Program-made: the position numbers and the translations under genes
Notes under the pieces: generated by a model
What the model was told of the DNA's origin: nothing
The model's input: only the letters and a program-made list of their open reading frames with translations
Database searches by the model: none
DNA from: JARROD01 sp037384225
Lineage (GTDB): Bacteria; Pseudomonadota; Gammaproteobacteria; Pseudomonadales; Cellvibrionaceae
DNA length: 11,198 nucleotides
Assembly: GCA_037384225.1 (NCBI GenBank)
Contig: JARROD010000178.1
Coordinates: 1 to 11,198 of the forward strand
Direction of reading: 5' to 3'
In this document: in pieces, positions 1 to 10,300 of the stretch
Numbering within the stretch: position 1 is the first letter of the stretch
Layout: each line of letters starts with the position of its first letter

Positions 1-962
1 CCCTGAATTTCAATCGGATCGCCCAGCGCGGTTCCTGTTCCGTGGGTTTCAATATAACTGATACTTCGCGGATTGACTTGGGCCTTGTCGAGTACCGACC
101 GGATAACTTTGGATTGAGAAACCGGGTTGGGAACCGTATAGCCTTGTGTTTTACCATCGTGGCTGACCGCCGATGCCCGGATAACGGCGAAAATGTTATC
201 CCCATCTTTTCTGGCTTGCAGGTAGGGCTTTAATAAAACCACGCCGACACCTTCACTGGGCACGTAGCCATCGCCACCGGCGGCAAAGGCGTGGCAGCGG
301 CCATCACTGGCGGCAAAACCCGATGCGCAAAGTGTAATGTATTTGCTGGGGTGCAAAGACAGATTGACCCCACCGGCCAAAGCCATGGCGCACTCTGCAC
401 TTCTTAGGCTTTCACAAGCCTGATGAACCGCGAACAAAGAAGAAGAGCACGCCGTATCCAGGGTGACGCTGGGGCCGGTGAAATTAAAAAAATAGGACAC
501 GCGATTGGCGATGGAAAAAGTCTGTGAGTTGGCTGAGTAGCTTTCCGCACCCGCCATCGCTTCGGCCATCAATAGTTGGTAGTTATTAAAACTCGCCCCG
601 GCGAACACACCGACATCGCGCGCCTGCTTTTGCCAGTTTGGGTGGATAAGGCCGCTCTCCTCCAGACACTGCCACGCCGTTTCCAAAAAGAGCCTTTCCT
701 GCGGGTCCATAAACAGTACGTCTTTTCTTGACAGATTGAAAAAACCCGCATCAAAGTTTTCCACATCTTTGATAAAACCACCCCATTTGCAATAAATCGA
801 ATTCGCCTGACCTTTTTTCTCGGAAAAATAACGGCGATAATCGAAGCGCTCTTGAGGAATCTCTACGATACAGTCTTGTTTATGGCGGAGATTTTCCCAG
901 AACTCCTCCAGGTTTTCAGCTTGGGGGTAGCGTCCGCTGAGGCCGATAATAGCGATATCACT
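1..962 (-). other. Ketosynthase domain KS-D (C-terminus outside window)
   Basis: It begins at SDIAIIGLSGRYPQAENLEEF. It contains FMDPQERLFLETAW, the active-site Cys in LDTACSSSLF (codon 447-449), DGKTQGYTVPNPVSQ, and the first catalytic His in ETHGTGTALGDP (codon 42-44). The window ends before the NIGH histidine and the adapter, so the module it starts is unknown. It would accept the chain from ACP3, predicted to be an unreduced beta-keto intermediate. Confidence 0.93.
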
Positions 963-1321
963 GTTCGATAATCCCATGGTTTTATGCTTTTCGATATTCG
1001 CACCAGTCTTTCGACCGTCAACCACACCGGAGTTCGGTGCGCTGTTTTTCATAAGTTCAGAGTATTTCTCCGACAGGTGCCCCGCCATAGACTTGAGTGA
1101 CCTGTATTGATAAAACAATGTTGGATCTCTTTTTTTGAGCTGTTTTTCAACCCTCTTATTCAATACAGCAATCATGACCGAATCCAGCCCCAGTTCCTCC
1201 AGATCGGCTTCCACATCAATCCTGTCCCGGGGTATTTGCGTGACTTCAGCCACCTCCGTGACGAGCCAGGTTAAAGCTTCGGCCGGTGGATGACTGTCAT
1301 CTCCGGTATTCACGCTATCGA
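1..1321 (-). CDS. Trans-AT polyketide synthase, downstream piece: ACP3-KS-D (3' end beyond window)
   Basis: This frame opens next to the NN positions and runs unbroken to base 1, where it leaves the window inside a ketosynthase. It encodes a short linker (NTGDDSHPP), an acyl carrier protein with the phosphopantetheine Ser in ELGLDSVM (codon 1179-1181), a linker of about 35 residues, and KS-D, starting at SDIAIIGLSGRYP. KS-D shows DTACSSSL (Cys codon 447-449) and ETHGTGT (His codon 42-44); the NIGH histidine lies past the edge. The frame differs from that of the central piece only because of the two Ns: without them the junction reads DHK-LDSVNTGDD with no stop. No credible ribosome site or start codon precedes the ACP; the GTG at 1311-1313 and the internal ATGs lack Shine-Dalgarno sequences. 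This is therefore the continuation of the same megasynthase and not a separate gene. Confidence 0.92.
1071..1280 (-). other. Acyl carrier protein domain ACP3
   Basis: From EALTWLVTEVAEVTQIPRD through ELGLDSVMIAVLNKRVEKQL to LFYQYRSLKSMAGHLSE. The phosphopantetheine Ser is in GLDSVM (codon 1179-1181). It follows KS-C and its adapter with no KR, DH or cMT between them, forming a minimal KS-ACP module. It lacks the Trp expected in beta-branching ACPs. The DPTLFYQYRSL segment is a typical helix-III region of this ACP family. Confidence 0.92.
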
Positions 1322-4300
1322 NNGTTTGTGATCAGTGGTTGCCGGTTTTTGCGCTTTGATTGCCTCTGGAATCCAACAGCGATCCCGTTGAAAAGGATAG
1401 GTAGGCAATGAAATCCGGCGAGGTGTGACAGGCTCACCCGCGCCTTCCTGGCGTTGGTGATAAACCGCCGCCCAGTCGATCTCCTGGCCGCTCACCCAGG
1501 CGGCGGCCAGATTGTTCGCAGTCATCGGATCGGGCGCCGGGCTCTGCACGGTTGAGGCACAGACTTTACCCTGAAAAATACCTTCACTGGTCATCTCGAC
1601 CCGCGCCTGCCAGCGTTGCAACTTCTCCAGCAGTTCGCTCTGGACTGAAAAGAGTATGGCCAGCCTCTCAGTCATGGATTCGCGCCCGACTTGCAGGGTA
1701 TAGCAGAGATCGGCCGGATTCACTTCCCGTGTTTTCAGAAACCGCCGATAGCGTTTTACGTATTCGATCAAGCTCTCTTGAGTTTTTGCCGAGAGTACAA
1801 ATAACAAGGGGACGTGAACAGGCGTTTGATGTTCCCGGTCATCGGTTGTCGGGAGGTACTCCTCCACAATCAGGTGATGGTTGGTTCCTCCCGCGCCAAA
1901 GGAACTGAGCCCGGCGCGCCTGGGGCAGCTTTGGCCTGCGATTCGCACCGGATGCCATGGCGCTGCTTTCCGTTGCAGGTAAAAAGGGGATTGGGCAAAA
2001 TCGATGCGGGGATTCAGTTGTTCGGCGTGCAGAGACGGCACCAGTTTGCGGTGTTGCATTTGCAGCAATACCTTGGTGAGTCCGGCGATACCGGCCGCCG
2101 ACTCCAAGTGCCCCAGGTTGGATTTCACTGAACCCAGAGAACAGGTTTGTCTGCCCGTGAAGCCTGTGTGGCGGTAAGCCCGGGTCAGGGCGGCAACTTC
2201 AATGGGATCTCCCATGACTGTCCCTGTGCCATGGGCCTCCACATAATTGATAGTGTTCGGATCGATACCGGCATTTTGTAGGGCGGTGGTGATCGCTTGT
2301 GCCTGGGCGTTGGGGTTAGGTACTGTATAGCCGCTGGTTTTACCTCCACTGTTAAACACCGAAGCTTTGATAAGGCCGTAGATATGATCTCTTTCGGCCC
2401 TGGCGCGTTGCGCCGGTTTCAATAGTACCGCGCCAACGCCCTCGCCATCGACAAACCCGTCGGCGTCGTCTCCGAAGCTTCGACATTTTTCCCCTTGACT
2501 AATCATGGTGGCGGCGGACAGGCGCAGATAATGTTTGGGGTGCAAAATCAGATTGACACCACCGGCGATGGCCAGGGCAGATTCGCCGCTTTTCAGGCTT
2601 TCACAGGCCAGGTGAATCGCTGTCAGCGCGCTTGAGCAGGCAGTGTTGACCGACAAGCTGGGACCGTGAAAATTCAATAAATAAGACACCCTGTTGGCCA
2701 CCGACCACAAGGAGGCGTTGGCTGTGGTGAGGTTATCGGCGCCCCAGTGTTCTCCACCCAGTGTTTCATAGTCCGCATGCATGACACCCACAAATACACC
2801 CGTGGAGACTTCTCCCCCGGCTATGTCCGCAGGGCGGTAGCCGGCGTCTTCCAGCAGGCTCCAGGCGGTTTCGATAAACATTCTTTCCTGCGGGTCCATC
2901 AGGTGGGCTTCAATGGGTGGAATGGAAAAAAACAGCGGGTCGAACTTATCCACGTCGTCCATGAATCCGCCCCATTTGGTGTAAATGGTGCCGGGCTGGT
3001 CTTTTTCCGAGGAGTAATAGTCGCGCCATTCCCAACGTTCACCGGGCACTTCGCGGATGCAGTTTTTTCCCTGCTCCAGGTTTTGCCAGAATTGTTCCAG
3101 ATCCTCCGCCATAGGGTATTTGCCGCTCAACCCAATGATGGCGATGTCCATGGCTGATGTTTCAGTGGTTTTCTCAGGCGGGGATACAATATCGCCGGGA
3201 CCGTCGTGTCCGTTGAATTCAACTGCCGTGCCGGTCTTTGATCCTTTGGCGGCTGCGTGAAACTGTCCCGTTTCAGGCCAATTATCCGCCGCCGCGGACA
3301 GATTCCGCGTTGCCAATTGGCGTTCCAGGGTTTCGCGGTGATGGTCGAGCAGGTATTGCGCCAGACTTTCTGCTGTCATATTTTCGTACAACAACACGGC
3401 CGGCAGTTGTCCCATATCCTTTTCAAACGCCTGTAGAACCGAAGTCATTATCAGTGAATCCATACCGTAGGTGGAGAAATTTTCTCCGGCCTTGATCCGT
3501 TTTTTATCGATTTTCAACGTTTCGGCGAAAACGCCTTTGATATAGTCGACGACCTGTTCTTTCAAGTCGGTACCTGAGTTTGCTCTCAGGCTTTTAATGC
3601 CTGCTTTGTACTGAACACTCGTTTTTTCATTGACACCGGCGCTTTCATTCTCCGAACGCAATCGCGTTATTGCATTTCTATTTTCGGCCCCTGTGTCCCC
3701 GCCCAATTCCACACCTGCGTTAAATTCCACACCTATGCTCAATAAGTGTTCCCGGCTTGCTTTAATGGGAAAGACCTGATCAACATCGCTGGCCAGCACC
3801 CGTTCTATGGTTTCCATACCTTCGGCCGGATCAATGGAATAAACCCCCATCTCAGCGAATCGTTGCTTGTAGTCGGCTCCGGCAACCACACCTACCGTGC
3901 CCCAGTAGCCCCAGTTGATTATTTTTACCGGGTAATTGGCTGTTGCACGCACATAGTGCGCAAAAGCATCTTTAAAAGTGCAGGCAGCGGCGTAGTTGCT
4001 CTGTCCGGCATGGCAGGTAATGGACTGTCCCGAAGAAAAGAACAGGAAAAAATCCAGTGTTTCACCCCGTAGGGACTGATAAAAACAGACACTGCCCCGC
4101 ACCTTGGGCGCGCAGGCGGCCAGAAAGGTGTTTTCATCCATATTCGCGAGGGACTTATCCTTGAGCACCAACGCCGAATGAATCGCCCCGTGGATTGCAC
4201 CGAAATGGACTTTGGCGCGGGCAATGGCTGCGTTCATGGCGTCGCTCTGATCAGCATCGGCCTGTATATACAGTACTTTGCCGCCTCTGGCTTCAATGTT

Positions 4301-7300
4301 TTGCAGCTTTTCCCGTCGCCCGGCATCGAGGGCACCGCGTCCGATCCAAACCAGCCTTGCCTGTACGGTTTCAGCCAGGTAGCAACTCAATTCGTAACCA
4401 ATGCCGCCAGCCCCTCCCAGAATGACGTAAACCCCCTGGTGGCGGAACTGGCTCTGCGCCGCCGGGAGGAGTTGGACCGGTTTCAATGTCTGCACGAAAC
4501 TTTCGCCATTGCGCAGCGCCATTAAGCGCTCTTCTCCGCCCCAGGGCTGCGCCAGCAGCTGTTCAACAAGCGCGGCATCCGGCAACTGTGTGGAAATATC
4601 GATACAGAGCAGTTTTATTTGCGGATATTCTTTCACCATCGCTTTGGCCAACCCAAACAACCCCGCCGGCAAAGGATTGACAGGCTCGTGCTCGGAAACC
4701 GTGTGAGCCGATGCACTGAGAATGCAGATCTGAATTTCGCGGCTGATCCACCGACACTCGATCATATGTTTCAACAATCTCAGCAGAGACATCACGCCTA
4801 TTTGCTCGCTGTGGAAGAGTTGTTCCTCGTCCAGTGAATCACTGGGAAACGCCTGCAGACCTCCCAGAAAATAAATGCGGGCGGGGCAGGGAAATTCCCC
4901 CAGGCGCAGGCAGTTGACAATGGCCCGGGGATCCAGGTAGTCGGCCTGCCAGTGCTGTTCAGCGGTTTTCCCAGTGTCCCTGCCCAGTTGAATTTGCCAC
5001 ACTGCCCCAGGCTCATGCCGCCCGGCCAGCGATTGCTGCCACTGCAGAGTTTCAGCCCGATCCGGCGTAATAAACAGAATTGGTCCTTGAACAGGGGCTC
5101 TCTCTGTTTCTCTCGATGATTCTCTGGCCAGGGAAAGGGGGCTGGGTTTCCATTCCGGTTTATAGAAGAAAGACGACAGTGTATCTTTCCGCTCCTGAAC
5201 AAACAGATCGCGAAACTCTATGCATACTTGCCCATGCTCATTTAACAGCGTCAAATGGAAGCGGTTTTCAGCCGTATTATATAGGTGCACATAAGCGCGC
5301 TCCCCCGGTGCGCATCGGTAATGGATTCTCTCCACCGAATAAGGCAGCAGGGTGTTGATCGGTTTATCTGCCCGGTGATGATGAAGTATAAATCCGGCCC
5401 CTACCTGTAGGCAGCCATCGAGCAGCGGCGGAAAAAGAGTATATTTTCCAGCCGCGCTCAGCGCCGATGCATCGAGGGCGATTTCACCCAATGCCTGGTT
5501 CTCACACAGATAAATCCGTTTCACGCATCGATAAAAACCTGCATGATTAATATTCAGCCGCCGCAAATTTTGGTAGAGTGCTTCCGCATCGATTTGCGCA
5601 TCACTGGATTGCTGCAGTGCCTGCACTTTTTTCAGCCAGCTTTCAGCGCCCGGGATTTCGGTTGCCGGCGCCGTGCCATTGCCGAGCAGAGACAACTGCC
5701 CGGTACAGTGAACCCCCTCAGCCTGCGTCTGAATTTCAAAGCAGGTCCGGCTTTGCTCCTTCCGCAATATGATTCGCGCTTTGCACCGTTCCCGCACGAT
5801 CAGAGGTTTAAGCCAGAAAACGTGAGTGAATTGAAAAGGCTGTGGCGTCACCTGTCTGAAAGCCGTATAAACCATCTCCAGATAAGCGACACCGGGAAGG
5901 ACATTATCGTCCGCCAGTTGATGATCGTTGACTACCCAATCCCCGGTATTAAAGGTTTTCTCAAAGGTCAATCCCGAGCCCAGACTGCCGCTGAAATCCA
6001 GGCCGTCCAGCAGGGGATGGCCGGCACGTTCCAGGTTTTCACCCGTGGCCAGGCCGGGGATCGCTGGTGTCACCAGAGAGGTCTGCGGAATCCAGTATCT
6101 TTCTCTTTCAAAAGGGTAGGTCGGCATGGAGAGACGGCAGAAAGCCTCCCGCGCCGGGTTCAACGCTTCCCATTCGGGCGTGAAGCCCTGTTCGTAAAGC
6201 TCCGCCAGAAGCGTCAGTATTTTCCGGTACTTTGTTTTCAGGTACTGGGTTTGAAATAAACTGTCGTCCAGCCTCTGTTCCAAAGAGGGTGTCTTGGTTT
6301 CGGCTGGGAAGAGCTGGGCAAAGTCCCGCAGTAATTGTGTTCCCCGCTTGTCAACGTCCCGGTCGGGTTTTTGCCATTGCGGCTGGATCGATTCGCAACG
6401 CAGCCGGTTTGCCAGCTCCTGTTTATTGTTAACCAGCAAAGCACGCCGCCAGGGAAAATGACTTCTGCCTGCCTGTAGGGTGTAGGCAATATCGCCCAGG
6501 TTCGCCGCTTCGCCTTCTCTTTCCAACCAGGTGAGAAAGTCTTCAATCCTGCGCTGAAACGCGCTTTCAGTTTTTGCGGAAAACGGAATCAGGTACAAAG
6601 GTCTGGCTATCGGCTCCACCCGTTCGAGGGCAGGGGCTTCATCGATAACCATATGGCAATTGGTGCCACTGATACCGAAGGAGCTGATCGCGGCGCGGCG
6701 CCGATCACCGTTGCGAGGGGTCCATTGACACAAGGTTCTGTTTACGTAAAAGGGACTGTTCCGGAAGTCGATGTATTCATTGAGATGATCGCAATGCAAT
6801 GAGGGCACAAGTTGTTTGTGCTTCATTGACAGTAAGACTTTAATCACACTGGCGATGCCGGCGGAAACGGCGGTATGACCGATATTGGTTTTTACTGAGC
6901 CTATCGGACAAAATTGCTTCTCCGGGGTAAACTGCCGGAATGCATTTGTGAGCGCTTCAATTTCAATCGGGTCGCCCAGTTTAGTGCCGGTGCCGTGAGC
7001 CTCAATGTAATTGATGGTTTCCGGTGCTATGCCGTAACGTTGGTACACATCAACTTCCAAAGCGGTTTGAGACAGTGAACTCGGGGCGGTCATACCGTTG
7101 GTTTTACCGTCCTGATTGACGCCTATACCGCGCACCACGCCGTAGATGTGGTCCCGATCACGTTGGGCCTGCTCAAGGGGCTTTAACAGTATCGCGGCGG
7201 AGGCTTCCCCGGGAACAAAACCATTGGCGTTATTGTCGAACGCGCGGCACTGCCCCGCCGGAGAAAGCATGCCGGATTTACTCGTCAGAATATAAAAAAA

Positions 7301-10300
7301 CGGTGTGGTGCAAATATGAATCCCTCCGGCGAGTGCCATATCACACTCCCCGGAGAGAATGCTCCGGCAGGCCAGGCTGATAGAAACCAGAGATGAAGAG
7401 CAGGCCGTATCCACGGCGAGACTGGGGCCTTTTAAGTTTAGAAAGTAGGAAATTCTCGCCGCCAGTACCGAGGCTTCATTGCCGTGAAAAGAGAACCCTT
7501 CCACGGCAGCTCCGGCTTCGTGGTGCATTTTGAGTTGATAATCCCCCCTGGTCGCGCCCGTGAATACACCGATCCGTGTGCCGGAAACTGACACATCCGA
7601 ATAACCGGCGTCCTCCAGGGTGTGCCAACAGTCCTCCAGAAATACCCTGTGTGCTGGATCCGAGAGTTCCGCTTCCCTGCCGGATATCTCAAAAAAGAGC
7701 GCATCAAAGCAATCGATATCGCTGAGAAAACCACCCCACTTGGAATAGGTTTTATTTCTTGCACCTTTATCGGTGTCGTAAAATGTTTCGATACTCCAAC
7801 GCTCCGGAGGCACTTCACGCAAGCAGTCCCTTCCGGCCGACAGGTTGCGCCAGAACACCTCCAGATTTTCCGCCATGGGAAAACGTCCCGCCATGCCGAT
7901 GATGGCAATACCCATCCTCGTATCCATCGCTGCGGACCCGTCTGTTGGTACAATCTCAGGGGCGAGGTTTGGGAACGCTGCTGAATCCGCCGGAGTCGGA
8001 TACCCGTGCGCAGTGTTGCCTTGCGCTCGGACAGCTGACTCATGCCCATGGTGCGGTGGGTGTGATACTGAAGACTCGTCACTATGCAAAACCTGAGTAT
8101 TCCGCGCCCTGGCATAAATTGCCAGACTCGATTGGCGCTGGTATTGGGTGGCTATATAATCGGTCAGCTGCGCCACTGTCGTGTAGTCGTATAAAACTGT
8201 TTTGCCCAGGGAAATGGACAGGGCCTCATTTAAATCTTTGATCAGTTCAACCCCCAGTATGGAGTCGATACCGTATTCGGAAAAGGGTTTCTTTTCGTTA
8301 ATCTCGTCGGGCTTCAGCCCGGTGGACGTGCCGATATGGGATAAAATCAGCGCTTGAAGAGACGCTTGTGTGTTCTCTCGTACTTTTTCATCTTCCAATC
8401 CATTTTCCAATTCATTTTCCAGGGCCGAAGACGATGTGATCGCCACGGAAATTTCTTCGCTATGCGGCGGAGCATGTTCAGACACAACTTCAGACACAAC
8501 TTCAGACATAGCGGCGCGGGGAACCGGTCTGTGCTCCAGGACGGTGTTCGCCGGACCTGTCGCCTGCCCTCCGGTTCTCCCGCTGTATTCTGCCACTATA
8601 ACTGACTGGGCCAGGTCGATACCGGTGGCCGGGTCGACGCCCAAAATACGGGTTTGCGCAAAACCCTCCTCGCGCAGCAATCGTGTCCAGAATTCGGTGG
8701 ACAGTAAAGGGCTGTCGCGCAACCGGTATTGTTCATCTTCAAACAGCCACCAGCCTTGCAGGAGCCCAAAAGTGAGAGTCAACACATCCTGCACGCCGGT
8801 CAGTTCGTTGAGCACCAGCCAGCCGAGCGGTTTGAGCAGCAGGCGCACATTGCGCAGTGTCGATTTAATATCAGCAGTGGCGTGCAACACATTGGTGGCA
8901 ATAACGATATCGAAGCCATCTCCGGATTTTTCCTGTATCGAAGGCGGTTGCGTAATATCGAGTATTTCAAAGCTCAGGAAGGGGTAGTCTTCGGCGAAGT
9001 GTTTTCGGCCGTATTTGAGGAAAAAGCCGGACACATCGGTATAGATATATTCCAGACAATCGGCATGGGCACCAATCGCTTTGAGCACGGTTTCAGTGGT
9101 GCTCCCGGTACCGGCGCCTATTTCAAGGAAGGGGTTTCCTTTATAGATGCCTTCGACTTTTTCCAGGGAAGAGTCTGGAAACATAACCTGCGTCGGCAAT
9201 AGTTCGCACCGCAGAATTTTCGGATAGTGTTCGACACAATGCACTAGCAATTCCAGGTAGGCCCGCACTTCCGGGAATTGCTGCTTTAATCTGTTGTATT
9301 GGGTGTGCCAATCGGCTTCAGCCGAAACGACATCCGTACGTGTCAAAATGTGTTTGGCGGCAGAATAAAAGCGGGTAAATGTCTCGGGAAGGGCGGCGAC
9401 CTCGGTCGAAGTGGAATCCATAATTTCCATGCGCTGGAAACTGTGCATTAGTATCTGATGGGCGAATTTTTCCAGATCCTTGTATCCCTGATGGAACCGC
9501 CGCAGTGCGGGTTGTGTCGCGTGTGCCTCGAGGCTTTTTTGAAAAACCGGATCATCTAATCGGGCCAGGCCCGCACCGCGATGGTCGCGCTCACCCTCGG
9601 GATCTTCTTCGCTACGGCTGAAGCCGGTGTTTTCCGGTTCTGGCAACCAGTAACGATGAGGGGAGAACGGATAAGTCGGTAAGGCGATTTTGCACGGTAA
9701 ACCCGTCTGCTCGTAGAGAAGGTTCCAATCCAGCTCCGCACCGTTCACCCAGAGTGAGGCGAGACGGGAAAGTTGATTCTGCTGCAGGATCATCCTGAGT
9801 AAGGTCTCTCCCACTTCACCTTCGGCCAGGGCTTTAATCGTTTGAGCGGACTTTGAGGTATTGCCTCGATGGCACAGGGCACCGGCATTGTCTTTTTGCA
9901 AAGTCGCTATCAGCTCCGGTATATCGGCGACAACAAATGCCACCCGCGCCTCCATCGCTTCACGCCCCACTTGCAGGGTATAAGCGATATTGGCAATATT
10001 CAGTGTTTTTTCGTGCCTGCGGATAAAGTGAAGCAGCCGTTGTAGATAAACGGCCAAACGTTCTTCGTTTTTTGCCGAAACGGCGATGAGATAGCGTTGC
10101 GGCTGTGCCTGATATAGCGCTGCTGCAGGCCGGGAAGTTTGCTGCGAAGGAGAGTATTCCTCCAGAATCACATGTGCATTTGCCCCTCCTATGCCAAAGG
10201 AACTTACACCCGCGCGACGGGGATAGTCAGCCTGCCATTCGCTCAACGTTTGCTGGACATAAAAGGGAGTTTGAGTGAATTTTATTTTAGGGTTGGGCGG

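Noticed and set aside
1071..1280. ACP3 as a beta-branching (HMG-CoA synthase cassette) carrier
   Set aside because: The Trp that marks such ACPs after the DS motif is absent (LGLDSVMIAVLNKRVEKQL).
3980..3994. KR inactive because Asn of the catalytic tetrad is Cys (YAAAC)
   Set aside because: From family knowledge, Cys at this position is frequent in trans-AT ketoreductases. Lys, Ser, Tyr and the NADPH motif are intact.
5543..6259. Plus-strand open frame of 238 codons
   Set aside because: It lies antisense to the DH and the KS-B adapter, has no recognisable domain or ribosome site, and overlaps a strongly supported coding frame; it is a shadow frame.
7438..8115. Second minus-strand open frame of 225 codons
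   Set aside because: It is in an alternative frame over ACP1-linker/KS-B coding sequence and has no domain similarity; KS-B in the main frame explains the sequence.
8370..8987. Plus-strand open frame of 205 codons, with a Ser/Thr-rich product
   Set aside because: It is antisense to the cMT and the repeat-bearing linker. The apparent low-complexity protein arises from the 12-bp repeats and the reverse complement of coding sequence.
8579..9541. O-methyltransferase instead of C-methyltransferase
   Set aside because: The NVLHAT His, the NELTG Glu and the GWWLFED segment fit polyketide C-methyltransferases.
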